From NCBI RefSeq assembly GCF_036327755.1, contig NZ_CP109597.1, positions 62,001 to 126,000 on the forward strand: a DNA stretch of 64,000 nucleotides, given 5' to 3'. This document shows, in pieces, positions 39,605 to 48,381 of the stretch (the stretch's first letter is position 1; each line of letters opens with the position of its first letter). The translations under genes were made by a program, and so were the position numbers. The notes under the pieces are model-generated. The model was not told the DNA's origin and did no database searches. It worked only from the letters and a program-made list of their open reading frames with translations. Origin of the DNA: Nocardia sp. NBC_01503 (GTDB lineage Bacteria; Actinomycetota; Actinomycetes; Mycobacteriales; Mycobacteriaceae).

Positions 39605-39792
39605 GCCCAGTCCTCGCGCTGCTGCCAGCCGATCAGGAATCCGCTGAGGAAACCGACCGAGGTGACCACGGCGACCAGGACCACGATCGGGCCGGCCGGG
39701 TACACCTTCTGCACAGTGACCGGGGCCGACTGCTGCGAGCGGGACGTGTGGACGGTGTCGTGATAGCGGCGGGCGTAGGTGTTGTTCTGCAT
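39601..39792 (-). CDS. Small single-pass membrane protein
   Basis: 63 aa. A polar N-terminus and one membrane helix at about 36-55 (VVLVAVVTSVGFLSGFLIGW). It overlaps the next gene by ATGA. Confidence 0.6.
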   Translation of the reverse strand: MQNNTYARRYHDTVHTSRSQQSAPVTVQKVYPAGPIVVLVAVVTSVGFLSGFLIGWQQREDWA

Positions 39793-39832
39793 GGGAGTTC
39801 GGCCTTTCAGGGAAGTGGTGAGGTGATGGGGG

Positions 39833-40072
39833 TCAGACCGTGGTCTGGTGCTGCTGATGGGCCAGGAACGCGCGCTGGGTGGCGCTGGCCTGGGACCAGG
39901 GCGTGATCCGGAGGCCGGGGCGGGTGCCGCTGACAGCGACCTCCGAGACCGCTTCGCCCAGGCGCCGCAGCACCGCTACCTCGGTGGCGGTGAGCGGCAT
40001 CCGGACATAGGTGCTGCACACCGGGCCGGTCAGGATGACCAGCCAGTCCTGGACCGGATCGACGCTGGTCAT
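39833..40072 (-). CDS. Hypothetical protein
   Basis: 79 aa, mixed alpha/beta (DWLVILTGPVCSTYVRMPLT, ATEVAVLRRLGEAVSEVAVS). It overlaps the upstream gene by ATGA. No recognised domain. Confidence 0.6.
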   Translation of the reverse strand: MTSVDPVQDWLVILTGPVCSTYVRMPLTATEVAVLRRLGEAVSEVAVSGTRPGLRITPWSQASATQRAFLAHQQHQTTV

Positions 40073-40278
40073 GCCGGGTTCTCACAGAAGAACTGGCAGG
40101 TCCCCGGCGGCGGGGGCGGCAGAGTGACCGGTGCGGGCGGGCGGTGGCCGAAGGCCAGCACACCGACCAGGCCCAGGCCGGCCACGATGACGGCCGCGGC
40201 GATCAGGAACGCGAGCAGCGGAGTGGCCTTCGCTGCCTGCCCGACCTTGCGCAATGCGCGCCGTTGCAATCCGTGCAT
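40069..40278 (-). CDS. Small membrane protein
   Basis: 69 aa. A basic N-terminus (QRRALRKVGQAAK), one membrane helix (LLAFLIAAAVIVAGLGLVGV) and a proline-rich external tail ending CQFFC, which could form a disulphide. The function is unknown. Confidence 0.6.
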   Translation of the reverse strand: MHGLQRRALRKVGQAAKATPLLAFLIAAAVIVAGLGLVGVLAFGHRPPAPVTLPPPPPGTCQFFCENPA

Positions 40279-40281
40279 GGC

Positions 40282-40620
40282 TCACTCCCCGGGGTCGGGC
40301 GGCACCGCAACCGGCTCCGCCGCGCCGATCCGGGGACGCATGGACTCGGGCAGGCCCGCGCGGACCCGTGCCACGATCCGCTCCGCGTCCAGGGCGAAGT
40401 CGCCGGTGTCCAGCACCGCCTGGCGGGCCAGATCGGCGGCCTTGGTCACGTCGGTGGCGGCCTCCATGACCGCGATGAGCTTCCAGTACAGGAAGTCATC
40501 CGGATCGGAGATCCCCGCCAGCGCGGACTGCGTGCGCTCATCCAGCGCGTGCAATCGCGCGCCCAATGCGGCCAAGGAGTCGATGAGCTGGGATTCGGCC
40601 ATCGCCGGAATCATGATCAC
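40282..40620 (-). CDS. Helical hypothetical protein
   Basis: 112 aa with GTG start (GTGA overlap with the gene upstream). Helical and acidic: LIDSLAALGARLHALDERTQ, YWKLIAVMEAATDVTKAADL. The function is unknown. Confidence 0.6.
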   Translation of the reverse strand: MIMIPAMAESQLIDSLAALGARLHALDERTQSALAGISDPDDFLYWKLIAVMEAATDVTKAADLARQAVLDTGDFALDAERIVARVRAGLPESMRPRIGAAEPVAVPPDPGE

Positions 40621-40745
40621 GACCGCTCACCCCCGACCCGTGCCCGCAGATCCGTCAGTGCGGCCTGGCGGATGGCGTCGCCCACCAGCTCGGTGGCGGC
40701 GCCGGTGATGCGTGGCCCCAAATCGCGTTTCTTGAGTTTTGCCAT
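40617..40745 (-). CDS. Short basic protein
   Basis: 42 aa: MAKLKKRDLGPRITGAATEL, then an amphipathic helix (VGDAIRQAALTDLRARV). AAAGGGACACC precedes the ATG. Coupled to the next gene by GTGA. Confidence 0.55.
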   Translation of the reverse strand: MAKLKKRDLGPRITGAATELVGDAIRQAALTDLRARVGGERS

Positions 40746-40815
40746 TGGTGTCCCTTTCGGTGATCCTTGACGGCGGGACCAGGCATGGATGAGATGCCTG
40801 GTCCCACTTCGTCAT

Positions 40816-41076
40816 TCAGTGGTGTTGGCGTCCGGAATCGGGCACCAGATGCTTGGCCTCGGCCAGCGTGTTGACGGCGGTGTGCTTGATCCGGCAGGTG
40901 TCGGCGGTGCAGGTGCGATGCATCCGCATCACCTCGTGCGCCTGCTCGGTGGTCAGCTCCCCGGAATAGGAGCAGCGCCATTGCGAGGGCACCAGGTCCT
41001 GGGCGTGCGCCCGCACGAACTCGTCCCCGAGCGCCTCGGCCATCAGCCGCACCCAGGCCGCGTCCGCCCCGCTCAT
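40816..41076 (-). CDS. Hypothetical protein with CxxxxC motifs
   Basis: 86 aa. ADAAWVRLMAEALGDEFVRA, then RTCTADTCRIKH, a short Cys/His cluster that recurs as CETADCRIF in the 41458 gene. It shares a base with the upstream stop (TGATG). Confidence 0.6.
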   Translation of the reverse strand: MSGADAAWVRLMAEALGDEFVRAHAQDLVPSQWRCSYSGELTTEQAHEVMRMHRTCTADTCRIKHTAVNTLAEAKHLVPDSGRQHH

Positions 41077-41381
41077 CAGTGCTCGCCTGTGCGCACGGTG
41101 TGCAGCGGGGTGATCTGCACCGACTCGGCGAAGGTGCCGAACAGGCGCGCGCACTTGTTGCAGAGGATCACTCCGCCGCAGGTCAACGCGTGTTCGAGCA
41201 GCTCACGCTGAGTGCGTTCGCAGTCGGCGCAGAACAGGAACACCTCGCATCCGTGCTGGTCGCAGCGGTACTGCGCCGCCGGGGTGTTCTGTTCGGGATG
41301 GGCGCCCTCGCATGGCGGGGTGTACTCGAATTCCAGGTGCGCGATCCCCGCCACGGCGACGGGGGCCTCGATGTTGGGCAT
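41076..41381 (-). CDS. Multi-zinc-knuckle protein
   Basis: 101 aa with seven cysteines arranged in pairs: YRCDQHGCEVFLFCADC, then LTCGGVILCNKCARLF. CAGGAGATT precedes the ATG. Likely binds one or two zinc ions; role unknown. The second copy at 53976 is the only intact gene within the degraded arm. Confidence 0.65.
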   Translation of the reverse strand: MPNIEAPVAVAGIAHLEFEYTPPCEGAHPEQNTPAAQYRCDQHGCEVFLFCADCERTQRELLEHALTCGGVILCNKCARLFGTFAESVQITPLHTVRTGEH

Positions 41382-41457
41382 CGGAATCTCCTGTGGGAGA
41401 TTGGGGGAGGATCCGAGGCGGCTACCATCCGCCTCGGGTCCTCCCGAGGGGTGGTAG

Positions 41458-41772
41458 TCAGCCCTTGTACGGGGCGAATGTCACGGTGGGCAGGTCCACC
41501 GTTTTCAGCGGCTGCGTCTCCTGATCGATCTGGCGGGCCAGAATCCGGCGCGCGGTGCGGAAGATCCGGCAATCAGCGGTCTCGCACTTGCCAGGACCGT
41601 GACTCTTGTGGACCTTGAGCGCCTCGGCCGGGGTCAGTGCTCCCGGATCGCGGCAGTCCCACGGGTCATAGCGCCAGTCATCGGTCAGGGCGTGATAGGC
41701 CAGCCTGCGGTGCATTTCCTGCGCAGGCCGCACCACGGTGGCCACCTTCTTGCCTCGGCGCAGCAGCGACAT
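41458..41772 (-). CDS. Hypothetical basic protein
   Basis: 104 aa. LLRRGKKVATVVRPAQEMHR, then TPAEALKVHKSHGPGKCETA and DCRIFRTARRIL. ATG 41772 shares a base with the upstream stop. The KCxxxxC pair resembles the 40816 gene. Confidence 0.6.
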   Translation of the reverse strand: MSLLRRGKKVATVVRPAQEMHRRLAYHALTDDWRYDPWDCRDPGALTPAEALKVHKSHGPGKCETADCRIFRTARRILARQIDQETQPLKTVDLPTVTFAPYKG

Positions 41773-42017
41773 CACCGCACCTGCGCCTTCTCGATGCGCA
41801 CGAAGTTGCGGCCCAGCAGCCGGGCGATCTCCATGCGGGTGGTGCGGTCCTTGGGCTCGGTGACCTGGCCCCGGTATTCGACGCTGACCACGGCCAGCTC
41901 CGCGCGCAGCTCGTTGGGGAAGCGCAGGACTTCCAGCGTGCGGATGTTGTCTTTGCGGGCGTCGCGGAATCGGTCGCCGGTGCGGATGGTGCCCAGGTCG
42001 GTGACGATCTCGGTCAT
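41772..42017 (-). CDS. Hypothetical protein
   Basis: 81 aa. TDLGTIRTGDRFRDARKDNI, then LRFPNELRAELAVVSVEYRG and RLLGRNFVRIEKAQV: beta-rich. ATGA overlap with the upstream gene. Confidence 0.6.
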   Translation of the reverse strand: MTEIVTDLGTIRTGDRFRDARKDNIRTLEVLRFPNELRAELAVVSVEYRGQVTEPKDRTTRMEIARLLGRNFVRIEKAQVR

Positions 42018-42256
42018 CGGGCCACCACCTTGCTGCTGGCCGGGGTCCACTGGATCACCGACGGGCTGTAGCTGGTCGGGCCGTACAGGTCGATGACGGC
42101 CTGCATCAGGTTGCGCAACGCCTCCTGAGCGCGCTCGCGGGTAGGCCACAGGTCCGGGGCGCTGCTGTCCGGGGCCTCGGCGATATGGATCGGTTCGCGC
42201 CACAGCTTGCCGTTGGGCAGCAGGATGGCGAATCCGCCACGGGTCGGTGCGGTCAT
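42014..42256 (-). CDS. Hypothetical protein, first gene of the leftward operon
   Basis: 80 aa. AGGAGG precedes the ATG at 42256. GGFAILLPNGKLWREPIHIA, then RERAQEALRNLMQAVIDLYG. It lies downstream of the 26-bp palindrome in the divergent promoter. Confidence 0.65.
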   Translation of the reverse strand: MTAPTRGGFAILLPNGKLWREPIHIAEAPDSSAPDLWPTRERAQEALRNLMQAVIDLYGPTSYSPSVIQWTPASSKVVAR

Positions 42257-42330
42257 TTCGAATTCCTCCTCTTGATTGCGGATCTCGGTGTGCACGGGTG
42301 CTCCTCCAAATGACGAGGTGCCATGATCCC

Positions 42331-42356
42331 TAGATGCCATGGTACCATGGCATCTA
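42331..42356. promoter_or_regulatory. 26-bp perfect palindrome in a divergent promoter
   Basis: Half-site TAGATGCCATGGT with its exact complement, between the leftward operon (42256) and the rightward regulator gene (42389). Likely bound by the regulator encoded at 42389. The copy at 53072-53097 is intact. Confidence 0.7.
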
Positions 42357-42388
42357 TCGTAAACCCGAGGAGGCAGGAATGGAAGCCA

Positions 42389-42682
42389 ATGAGAACCCAC
42401 ATGACAGAAAGGCTCTTGGCAGGTCAGAAGCGCCTGTTACCAAGGCAACATGCGACCATGGTCCCTGTGACCACGCCCGAATCGCCCCGAAACACCTGGC
42501 CACAGCGCAAAGTCCGGCTGGACGATCAGCGCTGGAAACAGGTGCGGATCAAGCTCGCGCAGGACGAAGAGAACTGGCAGGGCGTAGTGGAGCTGCTGGT
42601 GCAAGGCTGGCTGTCGGGCGACGTGCTGCTGTCCGACGTGCGCGCTCACTTGAAGGAACGCGGACTGCTGCTGCCGGAGTAG
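42389..42682 (+). CDS. Small DNA-binding regulator of the transfer operon
   Basis: 97 aa from ATG 42389; ATG 42401 or 42458 are alternatives. The C-terminal 75 residues (KVRLDDQRWKQVRIKLAQDE, then VVELLVQGWLSGDVLLSDVR) fit a strand-helix-helix repressor like the protein at 25720. The best-placed ATG after GAGGAGG (42379) is in another frame, so an indel may lie between it and the domain. Confidence 0.6.
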   Translation: MRTHMTERLLAGQKRLLPRQHATMVPVTTPESPRNTWPQRKVRLDDQRWKQVRIKLAQDEENWQGVVELLVQGWLSGDVLLSDVRAHLKERGLLLPE

Positions 42683-42794
42683 CCGAGCCGGGTGGTAGCC
42701 GGCTCGTCTCCACCGCCTGCACCGCGGCCGCCACCCTCACCCAGAACCATTTCTGCGGCTACGTCATCACCCGATACCTGGTCGGGGGTGCGCG

Positions 42795-43586
42795 ATGAGC
42801 CGCAAACAGGTCCAGCTCGAAAGCGCCGAATGGGGAAAGTCCCTGGCCCAGGGCGTGGGCATGCTGCTGCTGATGATCGCGGCCACCGCCGCCAACACCG
42901 GGCACCTGACCATCGACAAGGTGACCACCTGGTGGCACGGCTTCTCCGCCGAGATCGAAGCCCTGATCCCCACCATCATCTTCGCCGGTGCGGGCGCCCT
43001 GACCCTGCTCAGCGCCGTATTGCTGCTCGGGCGCACGATCCGCTCCCTGCTCGGGACGCTGCTGCGGGTCCGCCTGAACTACCACAGCCGCTGGGCGGCC
43101 GCGATGGTCAAACACGGCCTGGCCGACACCCAGAAGGGCAAGGTAGTGGTGCCCAAGCTGCGCAAGGTGGTCAGCACCGAGGACGGTGAGGACGTGCTGA
43201 CAGTGCGGATGCTGGGTCATCACACGCCCACCGACTGGTCCGAGGTTTCCCCGGCCCTGGCCATCGCCTTCGGCGCCACCTCCGGCCACGTCCAGCTCGT
43301 GGACAACCCCAAGAAGCGCCACGATCACATCGGCCTGGTCTTCACACGCGGCCATGCGCCGCTCCAGAAGGCCCTGCCACCCGGCCACAGCAGCGCGCCC
43401 CAGCCCAGCCGGTACCTGACCCTGTCCCCACAGGAAGATGGCGACTACCAGCCCAAATTCGTGCGGATCTCCGCGCTGATGTGGCAAGTCGGGCTGATGC
43501 GCATCGAAGATGGTCTTGGACGACGACGCTGGAAGATCGGTACCCGAGTGAGGTGGTGTGTTCAATGGCCTATCGCGATTGCCTGA
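42795..43586 (+). CDS. Membrane protein preceding the TraB-like translocase
   Basis: 263 aa. Two membrane helices at about 20-38 (GVGMLLLMIAATAANTG) and 57-78 (LIPTIIFAGAGALTLLSAVL), then a soluble part (VVSTEDGEDVLTVRMLGHHT). The last residues overlap the translocase start. Membrane partners in this position are common in actinobacterial transfer operons; the function is inferred from context. Confidence 0.7.
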   Translation: MSRKQVQLESAEWGKSLAQGVGMLLLMIAATAANTGHLTIDKVTTWWHGFSAEIEALIPTIIFAGAGALTLLSAVLLLGRTIRSLLGTLLRVRLNYHSRWAAAMVKHGLADTQKGKVVVPKLRKVVSTEDGEDVLTVRMLGHHTPTDWSEVSPALAIAFGATSGHVQLVDNPKKRHDHIGLVFTRGHAPLQKALPPGHSSAPQPSRYLTLSPQEDGDYQPKFVRISALMWQVGLMRIEDGLGRRRWKIGTRVRWCVQWPIAIA

Positions 43587-45628
43587 CCATGATCCTGGCC
43601 GCACCCGAAACCCAACAGGCGGCCGCCGGTCTGCCCGGGTGGGTTGGTGCGACCGTGGTCGGCACCGGAGTAGTGACGGTCCTCGCGGCCGGCGCCCTCT
43701 GGATGAAGGCCCGTGCCGTCAGCGCAGACTCGCGCGCCATCACCACCCGCGCCCTCACCCAGCGCGAACGCTTCGCCGAATTCCATCCCCGCCTGCGCCC
43801 GGCCCTGGAGCGCCTCACCGACGATTGGGCCGCCTGCCAGCTGTGGACCTCCCTCAAACTGGGCCGCGCACCCCGCGACGGCGACCTGGGCGCATGGCCG
43901 GTGCTGCTGCCCTCCGATCAAGCCGACCCACCCGACGACGGCATTTGGCGAGACCTGCGCTCCGGTGACGCGCGGATCCGGCTCCAGGTCCCCGACGGCT
44001 GGTCACCGCAGGATCTGGTCAAAAAATCCGCCGATATCGCCGCGGCGCTGGACGTACGTGGCGTGCGCGTGGCGGCGGCCGACGGTAACCAGTTGGTGCT
44101 CGAGATCCGCGCCGAAGCCCCGAAGATCGACCCGCAGACGCTCAAGAAATACCCCGAGCGCGTACACACCGCGCTGACCCGCCTGCTCGACCCGTGGGAC
44201 GCGGCCGATCTGTGGGCCGAACTGAAACTGGGCCGCAAACCCAGCGCCACCGACCCCGGCGGCGTGCCCACCCTGGTACCCCACGTCGACCCCGACAACC
44301 CCACCCGCAGCGACAGCGGAATCACCCGCAACGATGTCGGCATCCGCCTGCGTCTGAGCATGCCCGACGGCTGGTCACCGCACGATCTGGAGGACGAGAA
44401 GAAGTCCCAGAACCTGGCCTCGGCGCTGGATGTTCCCGCGGTCCAGTTGATCGAGGCCGACGGCAACAAGGCTCTGCTGGAGTTGCGTGTATTCGACCCG
44501 ATCGCCCAAGTCGCCACCTCCGAGCTGGTCACAGCGGTACAGGTCAAGAGCCTGAGCGGCCAGACCCGCACCGAATACCGGCTACAGGTACCCATCGGCT
44601 CGATGTCGTGCCACGACGATTTCCGCCTGGGCCAGTCCGAATACGGCGACCCCATGACGATGAACTTCGCGCGCGATGTGCACCGCGCGATCCAGGGCGC
44701 CACCCGCTCGGGCAAGTCCGTCACCTTCAACACGATGATCGCGTACTCGCTGCTCATGAAGGACACCATCACCGTGATCATCGATCCCAACGGCGCGACC
44801 GTCGCCCCGTTCTGGGAATGCGCGGACTACGTGTGCGACTCCGAGGACCCCGAGCACGCCATCGAGGTATTCGACATCGTGCTGAAAGCGATGTACGCCC
44901 GCAAGAAGATGTTCCCGGCGATGCGCGAGGCCTCCATCACCCGGTTCTCACCCGAGCTGCCGCTGTGGAACATCTTCATCGACGAGAACAGCCACTACGA
45001 CACGCTGGACTACAAGCGCAAGCTGGCCAAGGTCGCCAAGCAGGTGGCCAAGTTCGGCGGCCGACTCAATATCGCCGATCAGAAGATGAACGTGGACAGC
45101 CTGCCCGGCACGGTCAAAGTCAACCTGTCCGATGTCATGTGCCACCGCGTGCAAACCCGCCAGGACTTCGATCACGTGCTGCCCGGCCTGCCGGCATTCG
45201 CCGCGATGGCCGCCAACTCCCAACAGCCCATGGCCCAGGGCGTGGCCATCGCCCGCCTGGCATCCCACGAGCGACCGGTGCGCATGCGCGTGGACTACCT
45301 GGCCGCGTCAGCCTGCTACGACATCGGCGACGCAATCACCAAGGCCCGCGGCGCCAAGCGCCCCCCGATGGGCTCCGAACCCGACACCGCGACGACCGAG
45401 GACACCACGAACACCGAGGGCTACGTGGATCTCGACACGGACGACGATGTGGTGATCTGCCTGCTGCCCGAGTGCGACGAACCGGTCGAACAACCGCGCA
45501 CCGGCAGGCCCGGCAAGTACTGCTCGCCTAAGCACAAGCTCAAGCATTGGCGTCAGCTCAACCCCCGAAAGAAGGCCGGAGACGCCGACGGAGACGACAT
45601 CGAGGGCGGGGAAGAAAAGGCCGTTTGA
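43565..45628 (+). CDS. TraB/FtsK-like conjugative DNA translocase
   Basis: 687 aa from ATG 43565. One N-terminal membrane helix, two repeated segments (VPDGWSPQDLVKKSADIAAA and MPDGWSPHDLEDEKKSQNLA), then an FtsK/SpoIIIE-like ATPase with Walker A GATRSGKSVTFN at about 378-389 and Walker B LWNIFIDENSHY near 470. The C-terminus ends in a zinc finger (CLLPECDEPV...GKYCSPKHKLKHW) instead of the winged helix of TraB. Actinobacterial TraB moves double-stranded plasmid DNA alone, which fits the absence of a relaxase here. Confidence 0.85.
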   Translation: MAYRDCLTMILAAPETQQAAAGLPGWVGATVVGTGVVTVLAAGALWMKARAVSADSRAITTRALTQRERFAEFHPRLRPALERLTDDWAACQLWTSLKLGRAPRDGDLGAWPVLLPSDQADPPDDGIWRDLRSGDARIRLQVPDGWSPQDLVKKSADIAAALDVRGVRVAAADGNQLVLEIRAEAPKIDPQTLKKYPERVHTALTRLLDPWDAADLWAELKLGRKPSATDPGGVPTLVPHVDPDNPTRSDSGITRNDVGIRLRLSMPDGWSPHDLEDEKKSQNLASALDVPAVQLIEADGNKALLELRVFDPIAQVATSELVTAVQVKSLSGQTRTEYRLQVPIGSMSCHDDFRLGQSEYGDPMTMNFARDVHRAIQGATRSGKSVTFNTMIAYSLLMKDTITVIIDPNGATVAPFWECADYVCDSEDPEHAIEVFDIVLKAMYARKKMFPAMREASITRFSPELPLWNIFIDENSHYDTLDYKRKLAKVAKQVAKFGGRLNIADQKMNVDSLPGTVKVNLSDVMCHRVQTRQDFDHVLPGLPAFAAMAANSQQPMAQGVAIARLASHERPVRMRVDYLAASACYDIGDAITKARGAKRPPMGSEPDTATTEDTTNTEGYVDLDTDDDVVICLLPECDEPVEQPRTGRPGKYCSPKHKLKHWRQLNPRKKAGDADGDDIEGGEEKAV

Positions 45629-45772
45629 GCAGGGGAAACGAAACATTTCAGCTTGCGTTTCGCGAGCGATACGCAACACGGTGCCGGCGGTTACGAAACA
45701 GACGGCACGATGTCGGCTCCAGGCGCATGAACGACTACCGCGCCAATGCCAGACGTGTCATGTTCCATGTTG

Positions 45773-45802
45773 AAAGCCCCTGCGCCATTCGGTGCGGGGG
45801 CC
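45773..45802. terminator. Bidirectional terminator between convergent genes
   Basis: AAAGCCCCTGCGCC, loop ATTC, then GGTGCGGGGGCCTT. It has A-rich and T-rich flanks on its two sides and sits between the translocase and the leftward 45821 gene. Confidence 0.65.
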
Positions 45803-45820
45803 TTCGCTCATCCACCACTC

Positions 45821-47545
45821 TCAGAATCCAATCGCCACCACCGGCGCCGGATCACCCTCACCCACCTCGATCAGCCCCTGCGTCAGCATCCAATCCAGCG
45901 ACCGCGACGCGGGCCGGGGCGGGGCAAGCGTCCCATCGAACACCCAGGCCCCATCCACGCGCCGGGTAACCCGACCGTGGCCCACTCGCCGCAACAATTC
46001 CTGCACCGATGATTCGCTGGGCGGCTTCACCGCCTCCGGATCATCCTGAACTGCCTGCACGGGAGCGGCCGCCACCTCGAGCAGCACCCGCCCGGTCCGC
46101 GCGCTGTAGAGCTGCGCGCCCACACCGATCAGCGACACCATCGCGAACCCGTCCGCTTCCGGCTCACCCACAGCGATGAAATTTCGCCGCAGCAGCGAAT
46201 CCAGCGTCTTGACCGGACCGTCCACCGCCGCCACCTGGTCGATGTGCCAGGCCTGTGTGGCCACGTTCCGGGTCACCGACAGCGGGCTGTTGCCAATCTG
46301 GATGATCATGTCCCGCTGCGGTTTGCTCACACGCTCCCCGCCGCCCACACTGCGGCGCGCCCCCATCCGATCCATGGCTGCCGCCACCGCCTGCTGGATC
46401 TCCCCACTCTGGGCGGCCTCCAGCTGGACCGTAAGGAATTCGGCCTGGCCCTCGGCACGCAGCTGCGCCCGCTCAGCCTCCTCAGCCCGGCCCTCCGCGG
46501 CGGCCACACGCTCCTCGGCCCGCTGGCCGACCTTCTCCAGTTCGGTCTTCGCCGCGGTGGCCGCCTGCTCCGCCGTGGCACACCGCGCCGCCAGCTCGGC
46601 CCGCTCCCGGACCAATGCCTCCACCAGCTGATCGAAGGCCCGCACCGCCCGGGTGACCCGCTGCGCGGAATCGCCCAGCAGCTGCGCGCCCGCCGCGAGC
46701 TCGGCCCGCACCGCATCCAGCGCGTCATCCCCACTCACCGGTGTCTCCGGGGCCGCGATTTCCGCCGCCAGCGCGGCCGATGCCGCCTCCACGGCCGCAT
46801 CGCGCACCGAGTGTCCATCCGAGACCACCGGTGCCTCCACAGGGACACGGGGCCGGTCTACGACCACCCCCGAATCCTTGCCCTCGGCCACCTCGGCCAC
46901 CGGTGCGTCCAGATCCACCGGCCGCGCCGGAATGATCGCGTGCGAATTGCTCACCAGCCGCGTGCGCGGCCGATCGGCCTTATCCGAGATATGCGACGGC
47001 ACCCCGCCCGGAGACCGGTCGCAATAGGTCGGCTGCGCGCCGTTGTCCGCTCGTTGCACCACCTCGTGATCGTGCAGTTCGGGCACCAGCACCACCTGGC
47101 CCTCCGGCAGCAGCGTATCGGCGCCGTAGACGCTCCACAGCTGCTTGTTCGCCCAGTGCAATTCCTTGGCAGGCCGATTGGGCGGCCACAGGCCCACGGT
47201 GCCGCAGTGCGGGCACGCCACCTCCTCGAGCGCCCGTGACCCCGGATCAGGCTCCTCGGTCAATTCGTCGATGCGATAGGTCTGCGGCGCGGGCACCTCG
47301 GCCCCGTCCCGGCCCGCCGCCTCGGCCTCGGCGACCGCCGCCCGATACGCGGCCCAGCAAGCCAGGCAGCGCATCGGAAAAGCACCGGCCGCGATGGAGG
47401 CCAGTGTGTCCTGGGGGCCGGCGGTGTACTCGTTCAGCTCCGTGCCGACCGGCCACCGGCACCAGGACACGACCTGGCCGATCGGCACGCGAGGGCGGCC
47501 GTTCTGGGTTCCGGCCACCCACCCCGGGAGCTCCCACTCCAGCAT
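45821..47545 (-). CDS. Large coiled-coil protein with zinc-knuckle motifs
   Basis: 574 aa. CxxC pairs in the N-terminal third (RCLACWAAY, then ACPHCGTVGLW), an acidic linker, a coiled coil at about 320-425 rich in A, E and R (AAKTELEKVGQRAEERVAAA), then a C-terminal domain with SKPQRDMIIQIGNSPLSVTR. The layout recalls KfrA-like plasmid proteins but the sequence is not clearly related. It is translated just after the 47557 gene. Confidence 0.65.
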   Translation of the reverse strand: MLEWELPGWVAGTQNGRPRVPIGQVVSWCRWPVGTELNEYTAGPQDTLASIAAGAFPMRCLACWAAYRAAVAEAEAAGRDGAEVPAPQTYRIDELTEEPDPGSRALEEVACPHCGTVGLWPPNRPAKELHWANKQLWSVYGADTLLPEGQVVLVPELHDHEVVQRADNGAQPTYCDRSPGGVPSHISDKADRPRTRLVSNSHAIIPARPVDLDAPVAEVAEGKDSGVVVDRPRVPVEAPVVSDGHSVRDAAVEAASAALAAEIAAPETPVSGDDALDAVRAELAAGAQLLGDSAQRVTRAVRAFDQLVEALVRERAELAARCATAEQAATAAKTELEKVGQRAEERVAAAEGRAEEAERAQLRAEGQAEFLTVQLEAAQSGEIQQAVAAAMDRMGARRSVGGGERVSKPQRDMIIQIGNSPLSVTRNVATQAWHIDQVAAVDGPVKTLDSLLRRNFIAVGEPEADGFAMVSLIGVGAQLYSARTGRVLLEVAAAPVQAVQDDPEAVKPPSESSVQELLRRVGHGRVTRRVDGAWVFDGTLAPPRPASRSLDWMLTQGLIEVGEGDPAPVVAIGF

Positions 47546-47556
47546 CTTCGTCTCCC

Positions 47557-47754
47557 TCACTCGAAGTCTCGGCCCGCGGAAACCGGACCCTCTACTGGCC
47601 AATGCAGGACCGTCCGGCCCCACCACCGACGAACGGTCAGCCAGCGCACCCCATCGGCGTCCTCCACGATGCTGTACCGGCCCGCCCCCGGGATCGGCAC
47701 CATGACCGGCGCGTCGCTGCCGAGTTGGGTAACCGTCACGCACTGCTGGCTCAT
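47557..47754 (-). CDS. Small beta-rich protein, last gene before the fold
   Basis: 65 aa. GGAGGAG precedes the ATG at 47754. VTVTQLGSDAPVMVPIPGAG, then VEDADGVRWLTVRRWWG. First gene of a leftward pair whose promoter must lie in the 330 bp before the palindrome centre. Confidence 0.6.
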   Translation of the reverse strand: MSQQCVTVTQLGSDAPVMVPIPGAGRYSIVEDADGVRWLTVRRWWGRTVLHWPVEGPVSAGRDFE

Positions 47755-48084
47755 GGGTCTCTCCTCCGACTCCCAAACCCCCCGTTGGGGGCAATTACCA
47801 TTACCCCCATAACTATACCCCCCAATCTCTATTTCCACCACGGTATGGAGGGGAGGAAAAGAGGGAAATGAGGGGGAAATAGCTTGCATGACTGGGGGTA
47901 ATGACTGTAGACTAGAGCTATGAAACGAGGAGCTGGAGACAAAGCCCAGGTAGAGCGGGGGAAATGGACCAAAATCCCCCCGTGTGGTAGAGTCGCCGCC
48001 ATGACAACCCCAATCCCCCCAGCACACTATTCCCACCATGTCAAGCATTCCCCCCGGAGGGGGGATACGCAACGTGATGGGAAT
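47755..48084. other. Non-coding end of arm 1
   Basis: C-run-rich (repeated CCCCC/GGGGG patches) and AT-richer than the genes around it. It contains C6GGAG6 at about 48050-48064 and ends at the palindrome centre. No actinobacterial telomere motif is recognised, and no gene is supported. Confidence 0.5.
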
Positions 48085-48111
48085 GTATTCCCATCACGTT
48101 GCGTATCCCCC
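48061..48111. repeat. Centre of the giant inverted duplication
   Basis: A perfect 24-bp-arm hairpin (48061-48084 with 48087-48110) around a two-base spacer GT at 48085-48086. Beyond it the arms differ first at a G/C homopolymer (six G on the left, five C on the right). Confidence 0.9.
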
Positions 48112-48381
48112 TCCGGGAGGAATGCTTGACATGGTGGGAATAGTGTGCTGGGGGGATTGGGTTGTCATGGCGGCGACTCTCCACACGGGGATTTGGTCCG
48201 CTTCCTGCGCTCTGTCTCCAGCTCCTCGTTTCATAGCTCTAGTCTACAGTCATTACCCCCAGTCATGCAAGCTATTCCCCCTCATTTCCCTCTTTCCTCC
48301 CTCCTACCGTGGTGAAGTAGGGTGGGGTATAGTTATGGGGGTAGTGTGCCCCCAACGGGGGTTTGGAGTCGGAGGAGACCC

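Noticed and set aside
48061-48111. Known actinobacterial telomere sequence at the fold
   Set aside because: The centre lacks the GCTTCGC-type loops and stacked palindromes typical of Streptomyces or Rhodococcus linear ends, so I do not call it a telomere.
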